DNA of 21,982 bases from Bacteroidota bacterium (GTDB taxonomy: Bacteria; Bacteroidota; Ignavibacteria; Ignavibacteriales; Ignavibacteriaceae). Below, in pieces: positions 8,820-15,284 of this stretch. The position numbers and the translations under genes were made by a program. Positions within the stretch are counted from its first letter, which is position 1; every line of letters starts with the position of its first letter. The stretch covers positions 1 to 21,982 of the forward strand of contig JAEXTA010000109.1 in the NCBI GenBank assembly GCA_023453665.1, given 5' to 3'. The notes below the pieces were generated by a model. It ran no database searches, had not been told where the DNA came from, and worked only from the letters and a program-made list of their open reading frames with translations.

Positions 8820-9447
8820 TCTTATTTCCTTTTTTCTGGTTTAGATGTTTCAATAAATCTTTTAATGGTTCAATATGTTTAATAAAAATAATCAATAATA
8901 CTGATGTGGTGAACAACATTAACAATGGAACGGATTCCGGCAAAGGGTTCGTATATTTTATTGCAATATTACCCGATGAGAATGTAACCATCAAGGACAA
9001 TATTGTTGCTGCAATGTTTGATAGTAGTATATCTTTCTTCATTATAAATACTATTACCCAGAGGATCAACCATACAACCAGCATAAACGGAAAGATCAGC
9101 ACTGAACCACCGGCAGCGGTTGCAAGGCCCCGACCCCCTTTGAAATTCAGCCACGGATTAAAGCAATGACTGAAAACAGAAAAAATGAGCGCTAAGGCAG
9201 CATAGATAAAATCTCCGGAATAAATTAATGTTACAAGATAAACGCTAAGAAAACCTTTTAACGCATCTATTATCAGAACAATAACTCCTGTGAGCTTTGA
9301 ATTGGTTACTTCAAACGAATTCATAGCGCCTACATTTCCAGACCCAGTTTCTGTGATATCAATTCCTCTCGATTTCATAAGTACAAGATAGGCAGTAGGA
9401 ATTGATCCCAGAAGGTATCCAAGCAGTACTGAAATTATATATTCCAT
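8803..9447 (-). CDS. plsY: PlsY-family glycerol-3-phosphate acyltransferase, divergent active site
   Basis: A 214-residue multi-spanning membrane protein of the PlsY family, which transfers acyl groups from acyl-phosphate to glycerol-3-phosphate at the start of phospholipid synthesis. The family signs are GSGNVGAMN (residues 35-43) and FKGGRGLAT (102-110), on the usual pattern of hydrophobic helices. It departs from the canonical motifs: GSGNxGATN...R reads GSGNVGAMNSFE, losing the Thr and Arg. GGKG reads GGRG. The C-terminal H..N motif reads HIEP. The fold call is secure, but activity on the normal substrates is less so. The ATG has no obvious Shine-Dalgarno. It is the first gene of the minus-strand run and overlaps htrA by 17 bases. 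Confidence 0.88.
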   Translation of the reverse strand: MEYIISVLLGYLLGSIPTAYLVLMKSRGIDITETGSGNVGAMNSFEVTNSKLTGVIVLIIDALKGFLSVYLVTLIYSGDFIYAALALIFSVFSHCFNPWLNFKGGRGLATAAGGSVLIFPFMLVVWLILWVIVFIMKKDILLSNIAATILSLMVTFSSGNIAIKYTNPLPESVPLLMLFTTSVLLIIFIKHIEPLKDLLKHLNQKKGNKNVEEL

Positions 9448-9515
9448 TGTTTAATAAGTATTATGATCACCAAAAATAATAAAAATAATTTTTTTATCTG
9501 AACCTTTGAAACTTA

Positions 9516-9546
9516 TTGCAAGAGTATTAACAGTCTGTTATATTTG
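9516..9546 (+). promoter_or_regulatory. Probable promoter of the tRNA cluster
   Basis: TTGCAA (9516-9521) is followed after 17 bases by TATATT (9539-9544), a sigma-70-like arrangement. The latter also reads TATATTTG (9539-9546), matching the Bacteroidetes TAnnTTTG -7 consensus. It lies 20 bases before the first tRNA-like sequence and points toward the tRNA genes. Expression is not demonstrated. Confidence 0.5.
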
Positions 9547-9566
9547 TCACAGAAAATTTTTCAAAT

Positions 9567-9624
9567 GCGGGAATAGCTCAGTTGGTAGAGCGCAATCCCG
9601 CCAAAGCGGGATTGATGTCGCGGG
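9567..9624 (+). pseudogene. Truncated tRNA-Gly copy with a palindromic anticodon arm
   Basis: The first 26 bases, the acceptor 5' strand through the D arm, are identical to the intact tRNA-Gly at 9664. The anticodon arm is different: instead of five paired bases and a seven-base loop it has arms CAATCCCGC (9593-9601) and GCGGGATTG (9606-9614) around CAAA. ATGTCGCGGG then matches the variable loop and T-stem 5' strand, after which similarity stops. The T loop and 3' acceptor strand are missing, so it cannot form a tRNA. It sits between the probable promoter and the intact tRNA-Gly, so it is likely co-transcribed. Confidence 0.8.
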
Positions 9625-9663
9625 AAAAATTGAAAAGATAGAAGACGCAAAAAAGAAATTTAT

Positions 9664-9736
<73 letters not shown>

Positions 9737-9742
9737 CTCCTA

Positions 9743-9768
9743 AATCCACGAAAGTGGATTAATTTTTT
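9743..9768 (+). terminator. Hairpin with T-run between tRNA-Gly and tRNA-Cys
   Basis: AATCCAC (9743-9749) pairs with GTGGATT (9754-9760) around a GAAA tetraloop, followed by AATTTTTT. It looks like a terminator for the tRNA-Gly transcript. If it works as one, tRNA-Cys needs a promoter in the 15 bases that follow or depends on read-through; a processing hairpin or small palindromic repeat is the alternative. Confidence 0.55.
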
Positions 9769-9783
9769 CATATCAGTATTTAA

Positions 9784-9856
9784 GGCGCTGTAGCCAAGTG
9801 GTTAAGGCGAAGGTCTGCAAAACCTTTATTCGTCGGTTCGACTCCGACCGGCGCCT
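9784..9856 (+). tRNA. tRNA-Cys (anticodon GCA)
   Basis: The acceptor GGCGCTG pairs with CGGCGCC (one T-G), the D stem GCC with GGC, the anticodon stem AAGGT with ACCTT, and the T arm is GTCGG-TTCGACT-CCGAC. The loop CTGCAAA gives anticodon GCA. The discriminator base is T (U73), a known identity element of cysteine tRNAs. It has 73 bases and no encoded CCA. The 3' part is repeated downstream at 10133-10200 after a GIY-YIG gene. Confidence 0.97.
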
Positions 9857-9887
9857 CAAAAACCTACCCAAAATTTCCAATACAAAA

Positions 9888-10127
9888 ATGTACACAGTAT
9901 ATATATTAAAAAGTTTAAAGGATCTTAAGCGATATGTGGGTATGACATCTGACTTCGCTAGGAGAATTGATGAACATAATTCCGGCAAAGTTAAGTCACC
10001 AAGGAACAGAAGACCTTTAATTATAGTCTATATGGAAGAGTTTCATACAAAGGAAGAAGCTACCGCAAGAGAAAAATTTTTCAAGACAGGGAAAGGGCGA
10101 GAATATCTAAAATCAATTGGGAAGTAA
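9888..10127 (+). CDS. Small GIY-YIG nuclease-domain protein
   Basis: A 79-residue protein made only of a GIY-YIG domain. The N-terminus reads YTVYILKS (GIY position) and then RYVGMT (YIG position). The conserved Arg lies in ARRIDEHNSG, and the likely metal-binding Glu in the helix TKEEATAREKFF. It is similar to the small UvrC-like GIY-YIG proteins often found near tRNA and rRNA genes in Bacteroidota and relatives; their role is not settled. The frame is open further upstream into the tRNA-Cys gene, but the ATG at 9888 matches the family start and the start of the decayed second copy. It begins 31 bases after tRNA-Cys and may be co-transcribed with it. No Shine-Dalgarno is visible. DNA cleavage is inferred from the family. 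Confidence 0.88.
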   Translation: MYTVYILKSLKDLKRYVGMTSDFARRIDEHNSGKVKSPRNRRPLIIVYMEEFHTKEEATAREKFFKTGKGREYLKSIGK

Positions 10128-10132
10128 ATTTT

Positions 10133-10200
10133 CAAGCGGTTAAGGCGAAAGTCTGCAACCCGCCTCAGGCGGGCGACTCCGACCGGCGCCTCAAAAACCT
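10133..10200 (+). pseudogene. Partial tRNA-Cys copy with an inserted palindrome
   Basis: It matches tRNA-Cys from the D arm to the anticodon (CAAGCGGTTAAGGCGAAAG, then TCTGCAA to 10158). It then carries CCCGCC-TCA-GGCGGG (10159-10173) in place of the 3' anticodon stem and variable loop. The 27 bases 10174-10200 are identical to the tRNA-Cys T arm, acceptor end and downstream flank at 9839-9865. The 5' acceptor strand is absent, so no tRNA can form. It follows the GIY-YIG gene by five bases. Confidence 0.78.
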
Positions 10201-10222
10201 CCCCATACTAAATCCATTAAAA

Positions 10223-10318
10223 ATGTAAATAGTATTTGTTCTAAGAAGTCTTAAAGATCAAAAGCGTTTTTTAGAGATGACAAGAGATCAGGAAAGAAGG
10301 CTGGGGGAATATAATTAG
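10223..10318 (+). pseudogene. Decayed second copy of the GIY-YIG gene (N-terminal third)
   Basis: Read in frame from the ATG at 10223, the codons align without gaps to residues 1-31 of the intact GIY-YIG protein. The second codon is TAA and the frame ends in TAG after the codon for Asn31. By my count 16 of 31 positions are identical, including SLKD, KR, MT, D, RR, E and N, with many conservative changes. The motif residues have changed (VYIL to VFVL, YVG to FLE). The other two thirds of the gene are missing. This is a dead paralogue, not an alternative reading of the first gene. Confidence 0.8.
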
Positions 10319-10332
10319 AACTGAATAATTTT

Positions 10333-10395
10333 CGAGTGGTTAAGGTTAAAGTCTGCAACCTGCAGTCCACTCAGAATCCTTCAAAACTAAATCCA
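10333..10395 (+). pseudogene. Third, degraded tRNA-Cys-like fragment
   Basis: CGAGTGGTTAAGGTTAAAG and TCTGCAACC (10333-10361) resemble the D arm to anticodon part of tRNA-Cys. The following CAGAATCCTTCAAAAC and TAAATCCA resemble the flank of unit 2. Within it GAGTGG (10334-10339) can pair with CCACTC (10367-10372), and CTGCA with TGCAG inside. The remaining bases to 10471 show no gene or repeat I can recognise. Confidence 0.55.
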
Positions 10396-10471
10396 GAAAA
10401 CCAATCAACACTTAAAATTTTACTGAATGAATTAAAAGGACATCAATATTTTAGTGAATTGAAAGAAACGC

Positions 10472-10828
10472 TCAAATTACTGAGGATATAAAACTTTCAA
10501 CAGCATCATCTTTTGTTTTGTAAGTGTCCATTAACTTGACCGTGCCTGTTTTATTAAGCATGTCAAGAGCAAGGCTGGTTGGTTCAACAAGTTTGATTCT
10601 TCCACCTAACGATATCATTTTTTTGCCGGCAACAACAAGGGTTCCAAGAAAAGTTGAATCAATAAATTCACATTGACTTAAATCGATGACGAGTTTTCTG
10701 CATTTTTTTATCATGTCTTCTTCAAGAATATTCTGAAACTCTTTAGCCTCTTTAATCGTTGCACGAGTCAGATTTACGACCTCAATAATTACATCGCTTC
10801 TGTATTCTTTTGCAAAATCATCGTACAT
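10472..10828 (-). CDS. STAS-domain anti-sigma-factor antagonist (SpoIIAA/RsbV-like)
   Basis: A 118-residue single STAS domain. The central strand-loop-helix reads LVIDLSQCEFIDSTFLGTL, with the Asp57-Ser58 pair at the position where SpoIIAA/RsbV-type proteins are phosphorylated on Ser by an anti-sigma kinase. A C-terminal helix follows (LALDMLNKTG). Such proteins release a sigma factor or response pathway by binding the anti-sigma kinase. No kinase, phosphatase or sigma gene lies nearby, so the partner is elsewhere. The ATG is preceded by AAGGGA five bases upstream. It is a single gene, divergent from the lipoprotein gene, and its 3' end points into the decayed tRNA-like repeats. Confidence 0.88.
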   Translation of the reverse strand: MYDDFAKEYRSDVIIEVVNLTRATIKEAKEFQNILEEDMIKKCRKLVIDLSQCEFIDSTFLGTLVVAGKKMISLGGRIKLVEPTSLALDMLNKTGTVKLMDTYKTKDDAVESFISSVI

Positions 10829-10960
10829 GATGGTCCCTTCATTTTAGATGTTTTAATTTTATTTTTTGTTCATAACAAAATTCCAAAAAAAAAACTATAA
10901 AACAAAATTTGCCGGTTGTGAACAATCAGAAATAAATTAGGTGATTAATTCAATTCGTCT

Positions 10961-10968
10961 TAATTTTG
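10961..10968 (+). promoter_or_regulatory. Possible -7 promoter element of the lipoprotein gene
   Basis: TAATTTTG matches the Bacteroidetes TAnnTTTG consensus and lies 43 bases before the lipoprotein ATG. The partner -33 element is weak (TTAG at 10937-10940, 20 bases upstream). The remainder of the 183-base divergent gap is AT-rich with no other feature I can name. Confidence 0.35.
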
Positions 10969-11011
10969 TATTATCAACTCAATCATTTGAATAACTAACT
11001 CATTCCAGAAT

Positions 11012-11704
11012 ATGAAAAAATTTATTTCATTTGTCATATTGATTGTTTTTACAATGATCATCTTTTTTTCTTGCGGAAATAATCCTCTTGATAAGAGATA
11101 TGATCAAAAAACCCGTCAGTCAGACTTAAAAAAAATGAAAACTGATGGTGACATAACTAATGAGCAGTTTGTTGCCCTTGGGATCTATTTTGCTTACGCC
11201 TCTTTTAATAATGTCAACCTGACAGGAAAAACTTACAGAGAACTTATAAAGGATGCTTATGAATTAAAAAAGAAACAGAGAACTGAACAACCTGTATTAA
11301 CTGGCCCTGAAAAAGAAAAATCAGATCAATTAAAACGATTGCAGCAAGTAGTTTCAATTGAACTTCTTGGAAAAGAAAACAGCAGGGATGCATTAGGAAA
11401 AGCCGTTAATCTTCAATTCAAATGGAGAAACCACAGTGAACTTGACATAGTTGGAATTAAAGGTACAATAGGATTTATAGACATCTATGGTAAAGTTTTC
11501 TCGGAACTAAAGGTTGATTATAAGGATTCACTTTTTGTCGGATCTGAAAAAGAATGGATTACAAAAAAGAGCCTTTTCAAAGAGTCGGATTATCTCTATT
11601 CCAAAACTATAGAATATGTCAAAATAAACTGGACGCCTGAAAAATTTATCTTTGCAGACAAATCTGTATTTGAATTAATGCCTGAAGTTCAGACAAAAAA
11701 ATAG
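11012..11704 (+). CDS. Putative lipoprotein, unrecognised family
   Basis: A 230-residue protein with a lipoprotein signal peptide: a hydrophobic run and then the lipobox FFSC (Cys21), followed by GNNPLDKRY. Residues about 30-110 are helical and charged. From about residue 120 the sequence alternates like a beta-sandwich: KAVNLQFKWRNHSELDIVGI, then GTIGFIDIYGKV and YVKINWTPEKF. This resembles small extracytoplasmic beta domains (FxLYD-like) that bear on envelope stress or assembly, but I cannot name a family with certainty. It stands alone between divergent and convergent neighbours; its stop is one base from the stop of the UPF0316-like gene. Function unknown. Confidence 0.8.
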   Translation: MKKFISFVILIVFTMIIFFSCGNNPLDKRYDQKTRQSDLKKMKTDGDITNEQFVALGIYFAYASFNNVNLTGKTYRELIKDAYELKKKQRTEQPVLTGPEKEKSDQLKRLQQVVSIELLGKENSRDALGKAVNLQFKWRNHSELDIVGIKGTIGFIDIYGKVFSELKVDYKDSLFVGSEKEWITKKSLFKESDYLYSKTIEYVKINWTPEKFIFADKSVFELMPEVQTKK

Positions 11705-11705
11705 T

Positions 11706-12224
11706 TCACTTTCTTGACCCATGAATAAAACCGCGATAAGGCAGCGAATGCTGAACCGTTATAAAAGCATTCTTATCAACTTCTTCTATCTGCTGAATTA
11801 ATTTTTTCTGATACTTTCTTGCCGCAATCACCATAATTATTGATACACCTCCGGAGCTGCCTTCTGCCGGGAGAATAGTTACACCTTGTTTCATTTTTCT
11901 TAGTCGATCTGCAATTGCATCAGTGGCAGTCATTGAAATAATATTTAATTGTACAAAACCCAACCCGATTTTTTGTTCAATAGTTATTCCTATAATATTA
12001 CCAAGTGCAAATCCGGCAGCATATCCAAAAAGATTGTAGACATTGTCCAAGTGCTGCATTATAAACCTTATTGCGAATACCCAGATCAGTACTTCAAAAA
12101 ATCCTGCTGATGCGGCAAGATATTTACGACCCTGTACGACTAGTATTGTCCTTACGGTTCCTATTGAAACATCAAAAATTCGCATACACATTATAAGCAA
12201 TGCACCTAAAAAAGTTTCGAACAT
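11706..12224 (-). CDS. UPF0316-type membrane protein (DUF5698 + DUF2179)
   Basis: An integral membrane protein with three N-terminal hydrophobic helices (FLGALLIMCMRIFDVSIGTV, then a segment around EVLIWVFAIRFIM, then LFGYAAGFALGNIIGI) and a soluble C-terminal DUF2179-like domain (about the last 75 residues). The role of the family is unknown. The frame is open to an ATG at 12299 (197 aa), but I choose the ATG at 12224 (172 aa). MFETFLGALL matches the family start there, and AGGA lies eight bases upstream. The extra 25 residues of the longer form look non-membrane and overlap the promoter region of pcm. It converges on the lipoprotein gene with a one-base gap. Confidence 0.85.
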   Translation of the reverse strand: MFETFLGALLIMCMRIFDVSIGTVRTILVVQGRKYLAASAGFFEVLIWVFAIRFIMQHLDNVYNLFGYAAGFALGNIIGITIEQKIGLGFVQLNIISMTATDAIADRLRKMKQGVTILPAEGSSGGVSIIMVIAARKYQKKLIQQIEEVDKNAFITVQHSLPYRGFIHGSRK

Positions 12225-12313
12225 TAATAAATCCTGAAATATTTTTGTTAATTCAAATTTACTCAAATAAAAATTATTTGTTATATCTTTACCATTCAAA
12301 AAAATAAGGGAAT

Positions 12314-12955
12314 ATGTACGAAGCAGAAAGATCTGATCTTGTTATTAAACTTGAACAAAAAGGTATAACTGATAAACTGGTTCTTAAGTCAATGAATGAA
12401 ATTGAGAGACACAAATTTGTGCCGCCAGCAATTACATACAATGCTTATAAAGATGTCGCTCTGCCTATTGGATTCGGACAAACAATATCTCAACCATACA
12501 CTGTTGCTTATATGACGCAGGCACTGAATTTAAAACCCGGTTCAAAAGTATTGGAGATTGGAACCGGTTCAGGTTACCAGGCGGCAATACTAGAGAAGAT
12601 GGGAATGCAGGTATTTAGCATCGAACGAAACACTGATCTATATCTTAGAACAAGAAAGTTTTTTGATAAAATGGGAATAAGAGTCCACACAAAACTTGGT
12701 GACGGTACAATTGGCTGGGACGAGTTTGCACCTTATGAAGGTATTATTGTTACAGCAGGTTCGCCTTCAGTTCCTTTATCATTAAAAAAACAATTAGCTA
12801 TTGTCGGAAGATTAGTTATACCTGTCGGTGACAAAGCATCACAACATCTTACAATTGTTACAAAACTTGCAGAAGATGAATTTGATATTGAAGAAATTCC
12901 TGAATTCAAATTTGTACCTTTAATCGGACGTGAAGGATGGGCAAACTCGTATTAG
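12314..12955 (+). CDS. pcm: Protein-L-isoaspartate O-methyltransferase
   Basis: Repairs aged proteins by S-adenosylmethionine-dependent methylation of L-isoaspartyl residues; cytoplasmic. The 213 residues match the family length. Visible motifs are GQTISQP (55-61), the substrate-side motif typical of Pcm, and the SAM-binding motif I VLEIGTGSGYQAAIL (79-93), followed by the acidic end of the next strand (FSIERN). The ATG has AGGGA just upstream. The last 19 bases overlap the start of miaA, so the two are translationally linked. It begins the plus-strand run that extends to the MGMT-like gene. The upstream gap (12225-12313) is AT-rich, and I see no convincing full promoter there. Confidence 0.95.
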   Translation: MYEAERSDLVIKLEQKGITDKLVLKSMNEIERHKFVPPAITYNAYKDVALPIGFGQTISQPYTVAYMTQALNLKPGSKVLEIGTGSGYQAAILEKMGMQVFSIERNTDLYLRTRKFFDKMGIRVHTKLGDGTIGWDEFAPYEGIIVTAGSPSVPLSLKKQLAIVGRLVIPVGDKASQHLTIVTKLAEDEFDIEEIPEFKFVPLIGREGWANSY

Positions 12956-13878
12956 TAATTGTAGGACCAACAGGTTCTGGCAAAACAAGTCTTAGCCTTA
13001 CACTTTCAAAGAAGATCGATTCTGAAATCATTTCGGCTGACAGCAGGCAGTTTTACAAGTATCTTGATATTGGTACTGCCAAACCTTCCAAAGCTGAAAT
13101 GGAAACTGTAAAACATCATTTAATTGATTTCCTAAATCCTGATGAAGATTATAATGTCAGCAAGTTTGAGAATGACGCGAATGAAATAATCCAATCGATT
13201 CATCTACAAAAAATAGTCCCGGTTGTTATTGGTGGTTCTGGTTTGTATATCAAAGCATTGATCGATGGAATTTTTGATACTGCGGACAGAAATGATGTAT
13301 TAAGAATCTATCTGAAAAAACTTAAAGATGAAAATGGAAATGAATTCATTTATGAGATGCTTAAGAAAAAAGATCCGGAAGCAGCGGCAACAATGTTACC
13401 CCAAAACTGGAAAAGGGTAATAAGAGCTTTGGAAGTTATCGAGCTAACCGGGAAATCTATTCTGCATCATCATTCTGAACAATCAAAAAAAAGTGAGTTT
13501 AACTTTGTTCAAATCGGGTTGAACTGGGAACGTGATACTCTATCTAAAAAAATCGAATCAAGAGTTGACAGAATGATTTCAGACGGGCTCATTAAAGAAA
13601 CAGAAAACATCCTTTCAATGAGATATTCAGAAAATCTAAATTCCCTGAACACAGTCGGGTATAAAGAAATAATTTCTTTTCTTAAAAATGAAATTACTTT
13701 AGACAAAGCGATTGACCTGATAAAACGAAACACGCGTCGTTACGCTAAACGGCAAATGACATGGTTCAGAGCAGATAAACGTATCAACTGGTACGAGATA
13801 ACATCGATTGATGATATTTATTCCTTATCTGAAAAAATCTTATCTTTGCACCGTTCAGAAATAGAAAACATTAGTTAA
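12937..13878 (+). CDS. miaA: tRNA dimethylallyltransferase
   Basis: Adds the dimethylallyl group to A37 of tRNAs that read codons starting with U. The 313 residues show the P-loop GPTGSGKT (10-17), SADSRQFYKYLDIGTAKPS (33-51, containing the conserved catalytic Asp), the DFLNPDEDYN motif, and the C-terminal RNTRRYAKRQMTWFR signature (about 264-278). The ATG lies inside the end of pcm and uses no strong ribosome-binding sequence, consistent with translational coupling. The gap to the next gene is 36 bases. One likely substrate class, tRNA-Cys, is encoded in this window, which is probably chance. Confidence 0.97.
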   Translation: MGKLVLVIVGPTGSGKTSLSLTLSKKIDSEIISADSRQFYKYLDIGTAKPSKAEMETVKHHLIDFLNPDEDYNVSKFENDANEIIQSIHLQKIVPVVIGGSGLYIKALIDGIFDTADRNDVLRIYLKKLKDENGNEFIYEMLKKKDPEAAATMLPQNWKRVIRALEVIELTGKSILHHHSEQSKKSEFNFVQIGLNWERDTLSKKIESRVDRMISDGLIKETENILSMRYSENLNSLNTVGYKEIISFLKNEITLDKAIDLIKRNTRRYAKRQMTWFRADKRINWYEITSIDDIYSLSEKILSLHRSEIENIS

Positions 13879-13914
13879 AACTGACCAATCATCTTTGTTA
13901 AACAGGAAAATTTA

Positions 13915-15282
13915 ATGAAAGAAAAAATCCGAATTGCATCCGGACAGGGATTCTGGGGTGATCTTATCGACGCACCGTATCAACAGGTTACAAGGGGAGA
14001 AATAGATTATCTTGTAATGGATTATCTTGCTGAAGTAACAATGTCGATACTTCAAAAACAAAAAAACAAAAATCCTGAACTTGGATATGCAAGAGATATT
14101 CCTGAATTGATGAAAAGAATTCTTCCGATATGTGTTTCTAAAAAAATAAAAGTTATTACAAACGGCGGCGGTGTAAATCCCAAAGCTTGTGCTGATGCAA
14201 TACTTTCGGTTGCTAAGGAACTTAAGATAAAAAATCTGAAAGTTGGAATTGTACTTGGCGACAACATAAAAGATGATCTTGACAAAATGATATCAACGGG
14301 CGCCGAACTGAATAATATGGAAACCGGTGAATCAATAAAGACTATAAAAGAGAAAATACTTAGTGCGAATGTTTATTTTGGTGCTCTGCCAATTGTTGAA
14401 GCACTGAAACAAGGTGCAGATATTGTTATCACGGGTAGAACAACTGATACAGGTTTAACATTAGCCCCGATGATTTATGAATTCGGCTGGGACGAAAATA
14501 ATTTCGATCTGATGTCGGCAGGAACAGTTGCCGGACATATACTTGAGTGCGGGGCTCAATCATCCGGTGGAAATTTTTTAGGTGACTGGGAATCAATTGA
14601 AAATTTATGGGATGTCGGATTTCCTATTGCTGAAGCGTTTCCAAATGGTGATGTTATAATTACAAAACATGATGGAACGGGTGGACTTGTCTCTTTTGAA
14701 ACAGTAGCCGAACAATTATTATATGAAATCGGAGACCCGACAAAATATATTACTCCCGATTGCGTTGCCGATTTTACTTCTATAAAACTTGAAGACCTTG
14801 GGAAAAACCGGGTACGTGTTTATGATGTAAAAGGTTTTCCTGCAACTGAGTTTTTTAAAGTTTCATGTTCCTATTCGAGCGGATACTCGGCAACCGGCTC
14901 ATTAACATATTCCTGGCCCAAAGCGATTACAAAAGCAAAAGCTGCTGACAAAATTTTACGTCAGAGACTTGATCATCTTAAATTAAAATTTGAAGAAGTA
15001 AGAACTGAATTCATTGGTTATGAAGCATGTCACGGACCTTTATCAGAAATGATTGATGAAGATAAACTGAATGAAGTGATGATGAGAATTGCAGTTCGCT
15101 CAGATGATTATTATTCAGTGGAAAGATTCGGGAAAGAAATTGCACCTCTTATTCTTACAGGACCGCCGAGTGTAACCGGATTTGCCGGAGGAAGACCAAA
15201 ACCAAGTGAAGTAGTTGCATACTGGCCCGCATTGATTCCCAAAAAACTTGTTACACCTGAAGTAAAAATAGTGGAGTTATAA
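13915..15282 (+). CDS. DUF1446 protein (AtuA N-terminal type)
   Basis: A 455-residue protein of the DUF1446 family, the large N-terminal part of AtuA from acyclic terpene utilisation. Recognisable conserved segments are ASGQGFWGD (8-16), TNGGGVNPKACADAI (82-96), GRTTDTGLTLAP (174-185) and HILECGAQSSGGNF near residue 215. It ends near residue 450, where full-length AtuA would continue into a further domain of about 100 residues. That domain is encoded by the next gene, two bases downstream. The ATG has AGGA eight bases upstream. The biochemical activity of this family is not established to my knowledge. No other terpene or acyl-CoA degradation genes are visible here. Confidence 0.88.
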   Translation: MKEKIRIASGQGFWGDLIDAPYQQVTRGEIDYLVMDYLAEVTMSILQKQKNKNPELGYARDIPELMKRILPICVSKKIKVITNGGGVNPKACADAILSVAKELKIKNLKVGIVLGDNIKDDLDKMISTGAELNNMETGESIKTIKEKILSANVYFGALPIVEALKQGADIVITGRTTDTGLTLAPMIYEFGWDENNFDLMSAGTVAGHILECGAQSSGGNFLGDWESIENLWDVGFPIAEAFPNGDVIITKHDGTGGLVSFETVAEQLLYEIGDPTKYITPDCVADFTSIKLEDLGKNRVRVYDVKGFPATEFFKVSCSYSSGYSATGSLTYSWPKAITKAKAADKILRQRLDHLKLKFEEVRTEFIGYEACHGPLSEMIDEDKLNEVMMRIAVRSDDYYSVERFGKEIAPLILTGPPSVTGFAGGRPKPSEVVAYWPALIPKKLVTPEVKIVEL

Positions 15283-15284
15283 TC

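Larger units (their letters stand above)
9795..10395 (+). repeat. Tandem tRNA-Cys / GIY-YIG units, three copies in increasing decay
   Basis: Three related units can be aligned by eye. Unit 1 starts inside tRNA-Cys (CAAGTGGTTAAGG, 9795) and continues through the spacer and the GIY-YIG gene. Unit 2 starts at 10133 (CAAGCGGTTAAGG), shares a 27-base identical block with unit 1 (9839-9865 and 10174-10200), and continues through a similar spacer into a decayed GIY-YIG start. Unit 3 starts at 10333 (CGAGTGGTTAAGG) and fades after about 60 bases. Unit lengths are 338 and 200 bases. The layout of intact tRNA, nuclease gene and displaced partial tRNA resembles a very small element that inserted at a tRNA gene. 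Mobility is inference. Confidence 0.7.

Noticed and set aside
9798..9887. N-terminal extension of the GIY-YIG gene to an ATG-like start within tRNA-Cys
   Set aside because: The extra codons are tRNA sequence; the family start and the decayed paralogue both begin at the position of the ATG at 9888.
9773..9988. Minus-strand open frame opposite tRNA-Cys and the GIY-YIG start, reading RRRSESNRRIK
   Set aside because: It is also an antisense-tRNA artefact; the plus strand has a perfect tRNA-Cys fold and a real GIY-YIG domain.
12225..12299. Longer N-terminus (25 residues) for the UPF0316-like protein
   Set aside because: The extension is not membrane-like, lies in the pcm promoter region, and the internal ATG has AGGA and matches the family start.
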